A DNA stretch of 55,700 nucleotides from Flavobacteriales bacterium (GCA_020635715.1 JACJZG010000020.1:1-55700); one strand, 5' to 3'. Shown: positions 46,216 through 53,983, counted from the stretch's first letter. Numbers and translations: made by a program. Notes: a model not told the origin generated them from the letters alone.

Positions 46216-47417
46216 GGGGAGAGGTGTTGGGGTAGTTCGACCTTGAAGGTGGTGGCTCCTGGCACGCTGGTGAATGAAATGGAACCGTGCATCAGATCGA
46301 GGTAACGTTTGACCAGGTTCAGGCCAAGGCCCGTGCCCTGGATGGTGACCGCGTTGCTGCCGCGGAAGAAGCGCTCGAAGAGGTGCACCTGGTCCTCTTC
46401 CGGGATACCGATGCCTTGATCCGTAACGGTGATGCGTACGCGACCGTCCTGGATGGTGGTGTGCAAGTGGATCGGCTTGTCCTCCGGGCTGTATTTCACC
46501 GCGTTGGTCACCAGGTTGGTGATGATGTTGCTGAGCATCTGGAGGTCCAGGGTGATGTTGCGCTCCAGGCCATCGTGATCATACGTGATGGTCTGTCCCG
46601 TGCGCGTCAAGGCCCGCAGCTCCTCGATCAGTTCAATGCACTGGTGCACCAGGTCCGCTGGAGCGGTTTGCACCTCCACCTGTCCTTGCTCGATCCGCTC
46701 CAGGGAAAGGAACTCGTTGAGCATTGCGGTCATCTCGCGCACCTTGACGCGTATCCGGGCCACATGTTTGTTCACGCGTTCATCCGCGGTGCTCCCGGTG
46801 TACCTGCTGATGAGGTCCACGCTGCTCATGATGGTGCTCAACGGCGTCCTGAACTCATGGCTCGCCATGGCGACGAAGCGGCTCTTGAGCGCGTGGAGCT
46901 CCCGCTCCTTATCGAGCGCCTCCCGGAGCCCGCGTTCGGCTTCGCGGAGCTGCTGGGTCCGTTCGTCCACACGCACCTCCAGTTCCTGCTTGGAGCGTTG
47001 CAGCTCCACCTCCACTTCGTGCCGCAGGGTGATGTCCGTGACCAGGCCCATCACATAGGAATGACCGTCGAGTTCGAACTGGTTGAGGCTGATCTCCACC
47101 GGGAATTCGGTCCCATCCTTGCGCCTGCCGCGGAGGTCCAGGCCTATCCCCATGGAGCGCCTCACCGGTTTCCGGTCATAGGCGGCGCGATGCTGGACAT
47201 GGCGGCTGCGCAGCTGTTCCGGCACCAGCGACTCGATGCGATGGTCGATCAGCTCCTTGTCGGCATAGCCGAACATGGCGGCCAGGCGGGGGTTGTGCAT
47301 GAGGATGGTGCCACGCGTGTCCACCACCACCAAACCCTCAGCCGCCGTGGTGAAGAGCATTTCGCAGATACGTGCGACATCCGCCGGGCCGAAAGGTTCG
47401 GGCGAGGAGTTCGACAT
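46212..47417 (-). CDS. PAS-domain sensor histidine kinase
   Basis: A 401-residue kinase. One PAS domain (about 15-130, LFTTAAEGLVVVDTRGTILM, FGYADKELID) is followed by a coiled coil and HisKA with H box SHEFRTPLSTIM. The ATPase domain has N box NIITNLVTNAVKYSPED, G1 VTDQGIGIPEED and G2 GTGLGLNLV. No transmembrane helix is visible, so it is probably cytoplasmic. The start at 47417 is the first ATG with a reasonable context, 30 bp after the cysteine-dioxygenase-like gene. It overlaps the response regulator by 4 bp. Confidence 0.93.
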   Translation of the reverse strand: MSNSSPEPFGPADVARICEMLFTTAAEGLVVVDTRGTILMHNPRLAAMFGYADKELIDHRIESLVPEQLRSRHVQHRAAYDRKPVRRSMGIGLDLRGRRKDGTEFPVEISLNQFELDGHSYVMGLVTDITLRHEVEVELQRSKQELEVRVDERTQQLREAERGLREALDKERELHALKSRFVAMASHEFRTPLSTIMSSVDLISRYTGSTADERVNKHVARIRVKVREMTAMLNEFLSLERIEQGQVEVQTAPADLVHQCIELIEELRALTRTGQTITYDHDGLERNITLDLQMLSNIITNLVTNAVKYSPEDKPIHLHTTIQDGRVRITVTDQGIGIPEEDQVHLFERFFRGSNAVTIQGTGLGLNLVKRYLDLMHGSISFTSVPGATTFKVELPQHLSP

Positions 47418-47447
47418 GCGACCAAGGTAGCTGGCTGCCTGCATCCC

Positions 47448-47969
47448 TCAGCCGGTAGGACCCGCCGGGCGCACCTGGTCGGCACCGGTGCGCTCGTCGA
47501 ACACGCGCCATTTCCGCATGGGCGGTGCATACAGGTTTAGCGTGAAGGCCCTGGTGCTCCCCTGGTTCTGGAACCGGTGGATGGAACTGCTCCGTGACAG
47601 TGCCATCAACTCACCGGTGGAAAAGCGCGAGGCTTTCCTGAGGCGCAGGGCCCCGTCGTCGACCAGCTCGAAGCGCTCGGTCACCAATTCGCCGCCCAGC
47701 ACACGGATCCATGCCGTTTCGCTGTCATAGTCGTGGATGCTGGTCCGTTGGCCGGGTTCGAAGCAGATGACCAGCAGCTCGAAACGCGCGTTCCGGACGA
47801 CACAATTCCGCGTGTAGTTCGATGGATCCCACTTCAGGTAGGGCAGGAGGTCCAGGCTGGCCGTGTCATACCGGGCCATGATGCGACCGAAGAGCTCGGG
47901 ACAGGGCTCGCGCAGCAGCTCACGAACAAGCTCACCAACGCTGGTCAGTGGTGTAGAGACCGACGACAT
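47448..47969 (-). CDS. Cysteine-dioxygenase-family cupin with altered metal ligand
   Basis: A 173-residue protein resembling cysteine dioxygenase, which oxidises cysteine to cysteine sulfinate. The family pattern RNCVVRNARFELLVICFEPGQ leads into S-I-H79-D-Y81, where characterised enzymes have S-I-H-D-H; the second iron-binding histidine is replaced by tyrosine. The third ligand H131 (SIHRFQN) and the catalytic tyrosine Y147 (NLYAPPM) are kept, but the neighbouring histidine of the S-H-Y triad is N145. It may use a different metal geometry, substrate, or act as a sensor. The start at 47969 is preferred because the predicted transcription start is near 47984. It is first in an operon with the kinase and response regulator. 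Confidence 0.82.
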   Translation of the reverse strand: MSSVSTPLTSVGELVRELLREPCPELFGRIMARYDTASLDLLPYLKWDPSNYTRNCVVRNARFELLVICFEPGQRTSIHDYDSETAWIRVLGGELVTERFELVDDGALRLRKASRFSTGELMALSRSSSIHRFQNQGSTRAFTLNLYAPPMRKWRVFDERTGADQVRPAGPTG

Positions 47970-47989
47970 GGGTTCCACGGGCATCGAGG

Positions 47990-48032
47990 CAAACGTACCG
48001 GGTGCCCGGACCGCGTGATCTGACGATCGTCA
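47990..48032 (-). promoter_or_regulatory. Crp/Fnr-type operator and -7 box of the cysteine-dioxygenase/kinase operon
   Basis: The palindrome TGACGATCGTCA (48021-48032; perfect over 14 bp with its flanks, CTGAC...GTCAG) precedes TACGTTTG on the minus strand (47997-47990). The centre of the palindrome is 33.5 bp from the first T of TTTG, the same as in four other promoters of this island. This places the operator near -42. The same palindrome also faces the DUF983 gene, but no good -7 box is seen there (TACCGCCT at 48056). Confidence 0.7.
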
Positions 48033-48124
48033 GTCCGCATAGCCCGCCGGGGAGGTACCGCCTGCCGGCCAGTCGGGTGAGGATCCTCACCAACGGGGCC
48101 GGATCGGGACCCGAACTTCGCGAC

Positions 48125-48538
48125 ATGGCTTGGAAGGATACCATGCTTTACAGCATCCTGGGCTTCAAATGCCCCTCATGTCATGCCGGTGACTTCTTCG
48201 TGTCGCATCCGTATGACCTGAAGCATACGGGGGATGTGCATGACCACTGCGGGCATTGTGGCCGGCGCTTCAACATCGAGCCCGGGTTCTATTACGGTGC
48301 GATGTACGTGTCCTATGCCATCGGGGTCGCTGCCATGGTAACGGTATGGGTGGCGTGCAGTGTCCTTTTCCCGGACCTCTCTCCCACCGGTCTGGTGATC
48401 GCCATCCTGGCCACCCTGTTGGTGGGCGCCCCCTATTTCTACGCCTTGAGCAAGATCATCTGGGCGAACCTGTTCTTCAAGTACGATCGCACGGCCGCCC
48501 GCTCACCCGCTGGAAAGGCGATCGACGGATCGCGGTAA
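48125..48538 (+). CDS. DUF983 small membrane protein with zinc-ribbon-like start
   Basis: A 137-residue protein. Two CxxC pairs (FKCPSCHAGDFF and HCGHCGRRFN) form a likely zinc ribbon, followed by two transmembrane helices (MYVSYAIGVAAMVTVWVACS and GLVIAILATLLVGAPYFYAL). This is the DUF983 layout; the family's function is unknown, with some members near respiratory or cytochrome oxidase genes. Start could also be 48143. The Crp/Fnr gene follows after 9 bp on the same strand, so they are co-transcribed. A regulatory palindrome lies about 100 bp upstream. Confidence 0.9.
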   Translation: MAWKDTMLYSILGFKCPSCHAGDFFVSHPYDLKHTGDVHDHCGHCGRRFNIEPGFYYGAMYVSYAIGVAAMVTVWVACSVLFPDLSPTGLVIAILATLLVGAPYFYALSKIIWANLFFKYDRTAARSPAGKAIDGSR

Positions 48539-48547
48539 CTTGCCCGC

Positions 48548-49150
48548 ATGTTCGTTGACCCCGAGTTGAAACGCGCGGTGGAACAGGTGGGGGTGCGCAA
48601 GCACGTTCCGGCCGGCACAGAGCTCATGCGCGTGGGTGACACCATCACGCACATCCCGATCGTGGAACGCGGCAGCCTGCGCATCCTTGCCCAGGACGGC
48701 GAGGGCCATGAACGTTACCTGTACCACATCCTTGCCGGGGAGTCCTGCGCCTCCTCGCTCACCTGCTGCGTATCCAAACGGGTGAGCGCTGTGCAGGCCA
48801 TGGTGGAGGAGGATGCCGACCTGCTGCTCATTCCGGTGCGTTACGTGGATGAGTGGATGGAGCATCCGGAATGGCGCAAGTATGTGAACGAGGTCCAGGC
48901 GCAGCGTTTCCAGGAACTGCTGGAGGCATTCGAGGTGGTGGCCTTCCGCCGACTGGACGAACAGCTTTGGAACTATCTGATCAAACGGTCCCAGGCCTCT
49001 GGCGAGCACATCCTGCACCTCACGCACCAGCAGATCGCTGATGAACTGAGCTCACCACGTGAAGTGATCACGCGGTTGCTTCAGCAGTTGAAGGTGCGCG
49101 GCATGGTCTCCCTTGGGCGGGGCATGGTGGAGGTACACCCGACCGCCTGA
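48548..49150 (+). CDS. Crp/Fnr-family regulator with a cysteine-rich effector domain
   Basis: A 200-residue transcription factor. The N-terminal beta roll carries C67 and the C73-C74 pair (GESCASSLTCCVSKR) where cyclic-nucleotide contacts would be in Crp. The N-terminal Fe-S cysteines of Fnr are absent. The C-terminal helix-turn-helix has the recognition helix SSPREVITRLLQQL; the E-x-x-T/S-R pattern resembles that of Fnr, whose half-site is TGA-containing. The three cysteines suggest thiol or persulfide sensing. It is the most plausible local regulator of the TGA-N6-TCA promoters. It is convergent with the rhodanese gene, 10 bp apart. Confidence 0.93.
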   Translation: MFVDPELKRAVEQVGVRKHVPAGTELMRVGDTITHIPIVERGSLRILAQDGEGHERYLYHILAGESCASSLTCCVSKRVSAVQAMVEEDADLLLIPVRYVDEWMEHPEWRKYVNEVQAQRFQELLEAFEVVAFRRLDEQLWNYLIKRSQASGEHILHLTHQQIADELSSPREVITRLLQQLKVRGMVSLGRGMVEVHPTA

Positions 49151-49160
49151 TCGGAGCCGC

Positions 49161-49544
49161 TCACTTCTGCACGGGAGCGCCCGCCTTCTTCCAGGCGCTC
49201 ATACCGCCATCGAGGTCCCTCACCTCCTTGAACCCCATTTCGCGCAGCATGATCCGCGCATCCTCACTGCGGCCGCCTGCTGCACAATACAAGCGCACGG
49301 GCCGCGCCTTGTCCAGTTCGCCGATCCGTTCCTTGAAGTCATCACTGAACCAATCGATGTGCAGCGCTCCCTGGATGTGCCCGTTGCTCCATTCCTGCGG
49401 AGTGCGCACATCCACGAGCTGTACCCCACCCTTGGCCAGTTCCGCCTGAAGGGTCGCCACATCCACCGTATTCCCGGATTGGGCATGGACGAGGTTGAAC
49501 AGGGTCCCGAACAGCAGGGTGGTCAGAAGGGTCATCCAGCGCAT
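49161..49544 (-). CDS. Periplasmic single-domain rhodanese
   Basis: A 127-residue protein with a signal peptide (1-21, ending VHAQ) and one rhodanese domain. The active-site loop is LYC87AAGGRSEDA, with a typical six-residue loop, so it should accept a persulfide sulfur. EVRDLDGGMSAWKKAG matches the family C-terminus. It lies 19 bp after the thioredoxin gene, in the same operon, and would act on sulfane sulfur in the periplasm. Confidence 0.93.
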   Translation of the reverse strand: MRWMTLLTTLLFGTLFNLVHAQSGNTVDVATLQAELAKGGVQLVDVRTPQEWSNGHIQGALHIDWFSDDFKERIGELDKARPVRLYCAAGGRSEDARIMLREMGFKEVRDLDGGMSAWKKAGAPVQK

Positions 49545-49563
49545 GGTCGTATGGATCAGTGGG

Positions 49564-49857
49564 TCAAAGATGCGGCGCGATGGCCTCTTCCAACTGTGAG
49601 GCGCTCATGACGCCGGAACGACGCCAGACCACCTTCCCGTTCTTGAAGATCATCAAGGTGGGCACACCGCGCACTTGGTACGCCTGCGCGGCGGCGGGGT
49701 TCTTGTCCACATCGACCTTGATCACCGACGCGCGGTCTCCCACCGAGCCCTTGAACTCAGCGAGGATGGGCGGCATCATCTTGCAGGGTCCGCACCATTC
49801 GGCGAAGAAGTCCACAAGTACCGGCTTATCCCCGGCGATGATCTCCTGGAAGCTCAT
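49564..49857 (-). CDS. Thioredoxin
   Basis: A 97-residue thioredoxin. The active site is W21-C-G-P-C25, with the cis-proline loop RGVPTLMIF and a central D15 in LVDFF. No signal peptide is present with the start at 49857, so it is cytoplasmic; an upstream in-frame start is not needed. It is paired with a rhodanese in one operon, which suggests that it reduces persulfides or disulfides formed during sulfide oxidation. A weak -7-like box (GGAATTTG on the minus strand, near 49,894) could add an internal promoter. Confidence 0.95.
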   Translation of the reverse strand: MSFQEIIAGDKPVLVDFFAEWCGPCKMMPPILAEFKGSVGDRASVIKVDVDKNPAAAQAYQVRGVPTLMIFKNGKVVWRRSGVMSASQLEEAIAPHL

Positions 49858-50129
49858 GTTCGTGCATTGTTCGTTCGGGATCCTATAGACCAAATTCCGG
49901 GCCGGGCGCGATCCCTGCCAGGCTGTCGGTCACCTATGCGCCTCACCCCTCCCGTTCCTCTCACATCCTCCTTGCGCTGCTTGAAGGAATTGAAGAGCAG
50001 ACGCCCATGAACGCGCACCATAGATGGAACTGTTCACCGGGCTGTTGGTGATGCAGCACAACCGGTGGTACAGCCGAAATGCAGCTAGTAGAAATAACCT
50101 GGCGACGGCACCCACCGCAAGACCCAGGC

Positions 50130-50320
50130 CGGTCAGTAGATCGATCCGCCCACGTTTGCAGGTGCTCCAGCCGAAGAGCGTGTACAAGTGGGCAAAAGCT
50201 GAAGAGGCCAGTGAGGACGAAGACACCGGCGAGATGAGCACATGGCACCGAGGGTACCGCATCACCCTGGTAGTACAGGACACCCACCACAATGGCAATG
50301 ATGAACCGCACAAGGCGCAT
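50130..50320 (-). pseudogene. DUF2892 (YgaP-type) inner-membrane protein gene, frameshifted
   Basis: The frame beginning at 50320 reads MRLVRFIIAIVVGVLYYQG. The DUF2892 pattern (GTLGAM, then LAGVFVLTGLFSFCPL, then YTLFGWSTCKRG) is spread over three frames. Removing one G after CCACTT restores FCPLYTLFGWSTC, and at least one further indel is needed near 50,250. This may be true decay or consensus error. DUF2892 proteins, often fused to or beside rhodaneses, have a small hydrophobic pore. It would be the first gene of the thioredoxin-rhodanese operon. The 49858-50129 stretch downstream holds no recognisable gene. Confidence 0.65.
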
Positions 50321-50363
50321 CCGCTGAACCCATGTTCGCTTTCACGACCGTTCGGTTGGTCCT

Positions 50364-50406
50364 CAAAGATCGCACATCCCGGCAGGGAACATGGTGAGGA
50401 ACATCA
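50364..50406 (-). promoter_or_regulatory. Operator and -7 box of the DUF2892-thioredoxin-rhodanese operon
   Basis: TGAGGAACATCA (50395-50406) read on the minus strand precedes GATCTTTG (50371-50364). The palindrome centre is 33.5 bp from the first T of TTTG. The predicted transcript would start about 37 bp before the DUF2892 ATG. Confidence 0.6.
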
Positions 50407-50437
50407 CGGAGCGGACAGAAGCATCCGGGTAGGTTCG
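50395..50437 (+). promoter_or_regulatory. Operator and -7 box of the sulfide:quinone oxidoreductase gene
   Basis: The same TGAGGAACATCA on the plus strand precedes TAGGTTCG (50430-50437). The spacing from palindrome centre to the TTCG box is 33.5 bp. This puts the operator near -42 and the transcript start about 14 bp before the ATG at 50457. The site therefore fits both divergent operons. Confidence 0.65.
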
Positions 50438-50456
50438 TGGCACCATTCGCTCCCAC

Positions 50457-51659
50457 ATGACACAGCATCACCAATTCGTGGTCATCGGCGGCGGCAACGC
50501 GGGTCTTTCGGCCGCTGCCCTGCTGCTTCGGAAAGCTCCAGGCACACGTGTCGCCATCATCGAACCATCGGAGAAGCACTATTACCAACCTGCGTGGACC
50601 CTCGTGGGCGGCGGTGCGTTCAACATCAAGGACACCGAACGCAACGAGGCGGACTTCATCCCGAAGGGCGCGACCTGGATCAAGGCTCGGGTGGCGAGTT
50701 TCCAACCGGAGGCGGACATGGTGACCTTGGAGGATGGCAGCGTGATCGGCTACGATCAGTTGCTTGTCTGTCCGGGCATCCAACTGGATTGGAACGCCGT
50801 GAAGGGACTGCCGGAGGCGATCGGCAAGAACGGTGTCACCTCCAACTACAGCTTCCAGCACGCACCCTATACCTGGGAGCTGATCAAGGGGCTGCGCAAG
50901 GGCAGGGCCATCTTCCACAACCCGCACACGCCGGTGAAGTGCGGGGGTGCGCCGCACAAGATCATGTACCTCGCCGCGGACCACTGGCGGCGCGAGGGAG
51001 TGCTGAAGGACATGGACATCCAGTACTGGAGCGGCGCAGGGAAACTGTTCTCCGTTCCGAAGTACGAGAAGACCCTATTGAAGGTCGTGGAGCGCGGGGG
51101 CATCAAGCTCAACTTCATGTGGAAGCTGGAGGAGATCGACGGTCCGAACAAACGCGCGCGCTTCGTCGGTATCGGTGAGAAGAACAAGGATGAGCAGCAG
51201 TGGGTGGAGTATGACATGATCCATGTGACGCCACCGCAAAGCGCACCCGACTTCATCAAGACAAGTCCGTTGGCCAGCTCCGCCGGATGGGTAGATGTGG
51301 ACAAGCACAGCCTGCAGCATGTGCGCTACAGGAACGTCTGGAGCATCGGTGATGCGGCCGGACTGCCGACCTCCAAGACCGGCGCGGCCATTCGTAAGCA
51401 GACGCCGACCGTGGTGGCGAACATACTCGATGCGATGGCGGGTGAGAAGCCGCACGTCGACTACAACGGGTACACCTCCTGTCCGCTGGTGACAGGCTAC
51501 GGAAAGCTGGTGCTCGCCGAGTTCGATTACAACAACGTTCCGCAGGAGACCTTCCCCATAGACCAGAGCAAGGAGCGCTGGAGCATGTATCAACTGAAGA
51601 AGCAGGTGCTGCCGCGGTTGTACTGGAACTTCATCCTGCGCGGCCAGGCACAAGGCTGA
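50457..51659 (+). CDS. sqr: Sulfide:quinone oxidoreductase (mitochondrial-like type)
   Basis: A 400-residue flavoprotein that oxidises sulfide to sulfane sulfur and passes electrons to quinone at the membrane. The N-terminal FAD motif is VVIGGGNAGLSAA. The two redox cysteines of the human-type enzyme are present: C162 in VKCGGAPHKIMYLA and C342 in YTSCPLVTGYGK. The second FAD motif WSIGDAAGLPTSKTGAA and the C-terminal helix for membrane attachment are intact. Length and motifs favour this SQR type over NDH-2. A T9SS-secreted protein gene follows 10 bp later in the same transcript. Confidence 0.95.
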   Translation: MTQHHQFVVIGGGNAGLSAAALLLRKAPGTRVAIIEPSEKHYYQPAWTLVGGGAFNIKDTERNEADFIPKGATWIKARVASFQPEADMVTLEDGSVIGYDQLLVCPGIQLDWNAVKGLPEAIGKNGVTSNYSFQHAPYTWELIKGLRKGRAIFHNPHTPVKCGGAPHKIMYLAADHWRREGVLKDMDIQYWSGAGKLFSVPKYEKTLLKVVERGGIKLNFMWKLEEIDGPNKRARFVGIGEKNKDEQQWVEYDMIHVTPPQSAPDFIKTSPLASSAGWVDVDKHSLQHVRYRNVWSIGDAAGLPTSKTGAAIRKQTPTVVANILDAMAGEKPHVDYNGYTSCPLVTGYGKLVLAEFDYNNVPQETFPIDQSKERWSMYQLKKQVLPRLYWNFILRGQAQG

Positions 51660-51669
51660 AAGAAAGATC

Positions 51670-53259
51670 ATGAACATCAGAACACTTCTACTCTCGGCCA
51701 CGATCACCGCGACCGGGATCGCAAATGCTCAACCCTTCGCCGGTCGTGTCCTCGCGCTGGAGGAGATCACGCCAGCCGGCATGCCCGGTCTGCAATCCTT
51801 CGCCTGGGGCACTCATGATGGCCAATGGCTGCTGATCGGCGGGAGGACCGATGGTCTTCATCGCCGGCAGCCACCGGTCACCTTCCTCGCCTCGGGCAAC
51901 AACGTGAACGCCTATGTGGTCGACCCTTCGACCTGGCAGGTCTGGTCAGCCGCGCTGGGTGCGTTGCCACAGAACATGCTCGAACAGCTGCAGAGCACGA
52001 ACATGGAATTCGATCAGCAGGGAAGCACGTTGTACTGCATCGGTGGCTACGGCTACTCCCCCACCAACGCCGACCATGTCACCCACGCCTTTCTCACGGC
52101 GATCGATCTGCCCGGAGTGATGAATGCGATCCGCAACGGAACCTCGATCACACCCTTCTTCCGCCAGATCACGGATCCGCGTATGGCGGTCACCGGTGGC
52201 CAGTTGCGCAAGGTGGGTGACCACTTCAACCTCGTGGGTGGTCAGCGCTTCATGGGACGGTACAACCCGATGGGGCCCGACTTCGGTCCCGGCTTCGTGC
52301 AGGAATACACGAACGCGATCCGTCGCTTCATGATCCTCGATGATGGCGTGGACCTATCCATCGATGACTACTGGACCCTCGTTGACACCGTGAACCTCCA
52401 CCGCCGCGACTATAACCTGCTGCCGCAGATCTTCCCGAACGGTGAGGAAGGGCTTACCGCATTCAGCGGCGTGTTCCGTTACGATGCGGACCTGCCCTGG
52501 TTGAACACCGTGGACATCCTTGGAACGGACGTGACCGTCAACAATTCCTTCGAGCAGCTGTTCAACCAGTACCATACGGCGCATGCCTGCCTGTACGAAG
52601 GCACAACCCAGACGATGCGTTCCATCTTCTTCGGGGGGATCGGTCGGTACCAGCCCGCTGCAGGTGGTGGCGTGCAGGATGATACCAATGTACCCTTCGT
52701 GAACACGATCAGCCTGGTTGAACGCGACGGGGCCGGGCAGATGACGGAAAGCGCGATCGGACAGATGCCGGCATTGCTGGGTGCCAGCGCCGAATTCATC
52801 CCCTGGCCGGCCACCGAACAAACGAGTTCCGGTATCCTGCTTCAGGACGCGTTCGCCGGGGATACCGTGGTACTCGGCCACATCGTGGGCGGCATCGAAA
52901 GCTCCGCCGCGAACATCTTCTTCATCAATACGGGCACCCAGAGCTCGGCCACTAACAAGGTGTATCGGGTGCTGCTGGTGGACCCCACAACGGCGGTGAG
53001 CGAGGTCGACAGGAAGGAAGGAGCCTTGCGCGTCACTGCGAATGGACAAATGCTGAACATCGAGGCCACACTTCCGGGCAACAGCAAAGCGCTCGTGCGA
53101 TTGCTCGACAGCACCGGACGCGTCGTCCGCCACATCGCAGCTGGCGTTGGCGCGGGGGAACATCGATGGACCGTGGACATGCGCGATCTGGCGCCGGGAC
53201 CCTACCTCATCGAAGTACATGACGAGCACTTGCTGCTCACCCGGCGCGTTCTGCACTAA
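51670..53259 (+). CDS. Secreted kelch-like propeller protein with type A T9SS sorting tail
   Basis: A 529-residue protein. The signal peptide (1-20) ends IANAQP. A propeller-like middle has repeated aromatic-glycine strands (GQWLLIGGRTDGLHRR, STLYCIGGYGYSPTN, RSIFFGGIGRYQPAAGG). The last 75 residues fit a Por secretion tail (GQMLNIEATLPGNSKALVRL, LAPGPYLIEVHDE, LTRRVL). It should be exported by T9SS. Placement 10 bp after sqr suggests co-expression with sulfide oxidation; what it does there is unknown. Confidence 0.85.
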   Translation: MNIRTLLLSATITATGIANAQPFAGRVLALEEITPAGMPGLQSFAWGTHDGQWLLIGGRTDGLHRRQPPVTFLASGNNVNAYVVDPSTWQVWSAALGALPQNMLEQLQSTNMEFDQQGSTLYCIGGYGYSPTNADHVTHAFLTAIDLPGVMNAIRNGTSITPFFRQITDPRMAVTGGQLRKVGDHFNLVGGQRFMGRYNPMGPDFGPGFVQEYTNAIRRFMILDDGVDLSIDDYWTLVDTVNLHRRDYNLLPQIFPNGEEGLTAFSGVFRYDADLPWLNTVDILGTDVTVNNSFEQLFNQYHTAHACLYEGTTQTMRSIFFGGIGRYQPAAGGGVQDDTNVPFVNTISLVERDGAGQMTESAIGQMPALLGASAEFIPWPATEQTSSGILLQDAFAGDTVVLGHIVGGIESSAANIFFINTGTQSSATNKVYRVLLVDPTTAVSEVDRKEGALRVTANGQMLNIEATLPGNSKALVRLLDSTGRVVRHIAAGVGAGEHRWTVDMRDLAPGPYLIEVHDEHLLLTRRVLH

Positions 53260-53268
53260 CGGCGAGGG

Positions 53269-53311
53269 TGACCTTCGTCACCACCCGAGGGTGTGACGGT
53301 GCGTTCCTTTG
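53269..53311 (+). promoter_or_regulatory. Operator and -7 box of the peroxiredoxin gene
   Basis: TGACCTTCGTCA (53269-53280, within GGTGACCTTCGTCACC) precedes TTCCTTTG (53304-53311). The centre-to-TTTG distance is 33.5 bp. The predicted transcript begins about 13 bp before the ATG at 53330. Confidence 0.65.
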
Positions 53312-53329
53312 CAGCCAATAGAACGATCC

Positions 53330-53983
53330 ATGGAAAACACCATTCACATGCCCCGCATCGGTGACCAGGCTCCCGATTTCGAGGCGATAACAACGCAAGG
53401 ACCGCTGAAGTTCAGCGAGTACATCAAGGGCAGCTGGGCCATCCTCTTCTCCCACCCCGCCGATTTCACACCGGTATGCACAACCGAACTGAGCGGCTTC
53501 GCACAGGAGAAGGAATGGTTCGCGAAGCACAACACCAAGCTCATCGGCGAGAGCATCGACAGCATCCACAGCCACGTCGCGTGGGTGCAGGCCGTCCGCG
53601 AGAAAACGGGCGTGTACATGGACTTCCCCATCATCGCCGACATCGACATGAAAGTGGCGAAGCTCTACGGCATGCTGCACGAGAACACCAGCAACACCGC
53701 AGCGGTGCGCGCCGTCTTCTTCATCGATCCGAAGGGCATCATCCGCCTCGTCATGTACTACCCGCTGAACGTGGGGCGGAACATGGACGAGATCAAGCGT
53801 GTGCTGGAGGCCATGCAGACGGCCGATGCCAACGGATGCGCCATGCCCTTGAACTGGAAGAAGGGAGCGAAGGTGATCGTGCCTCCGCCCAAGACCCTGA
53901 AGGACCTCGACGCGCGGTTGAATGAGAAGGGCATCGAGCTCATCGACTTCTACCTGGCGAAGAAGGAACTGGAGACCGCCTGA
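53330..53983 (+). CDS. 1-Cys peroxiredoxin (Prx6 type)
   Basis: A 217-residue thiol peroxidase. The peroxidatic site is P-x-x-x-T-x-x-C: HPADFTPVC50TTE. The long C-terminal domain (MDEIKRVLEAMQTADANGCAMP, NWKKGAKVIVPP) is typical of the Prx6 branch. The resolving cysteine of 2-Cys types is absent, although C173-like cysteine occurs in NGCAMP. It reduces hydroperoxides or persulfides with an external thiol, possibly the local thioredoxin. Start 53330 is the ATG before the conserved HMPRIGDQAPDFEA; an upstream TTG is not needed. Confidence 0.95.
   Translation: MENTIHMPRIGDQAPDFEAITTQGPLKFSEYIKGSWAILFSHPADFTPVCTTELSGFAQEKEWFAKHNTKLIGESIDSIHSHVAWVQAVREKTGVYMDFPIIADIDMKVAKLYGMLHENTSNTAAVRAVFFIDPKGIIRLVMYYPLNVGRNMDEIKRVLEAMQTADANGCAMPLNWKKGAKVIVPPPKTLKDLDARLNEKGIELIDFYLAKKELETA

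Noticed and set aside
46287..47540. 417-codon plus-strand frame opposite the histidine kinase
   Set aside because: The kinase has all catalytic boxes on the other strand; this frame has none.
48021..48063. Plus-strand promoter for DUF983 from the palindrome at 48021-48032
   Set aside because: At the fixed spacing the sequence is TACCGCCT, which lacks the TTTG half of the box; the gene may still be affected by the site, but the pattern does not hold.
49891..49933. A sixth TGA-N6-TCA promoter before thioredoxin
   Set aside because: A -7-like box exists (GGAATTTG on the minus strand), but at the expected distance only one half-site (TCA at 49930-49932, one base off) is seen.
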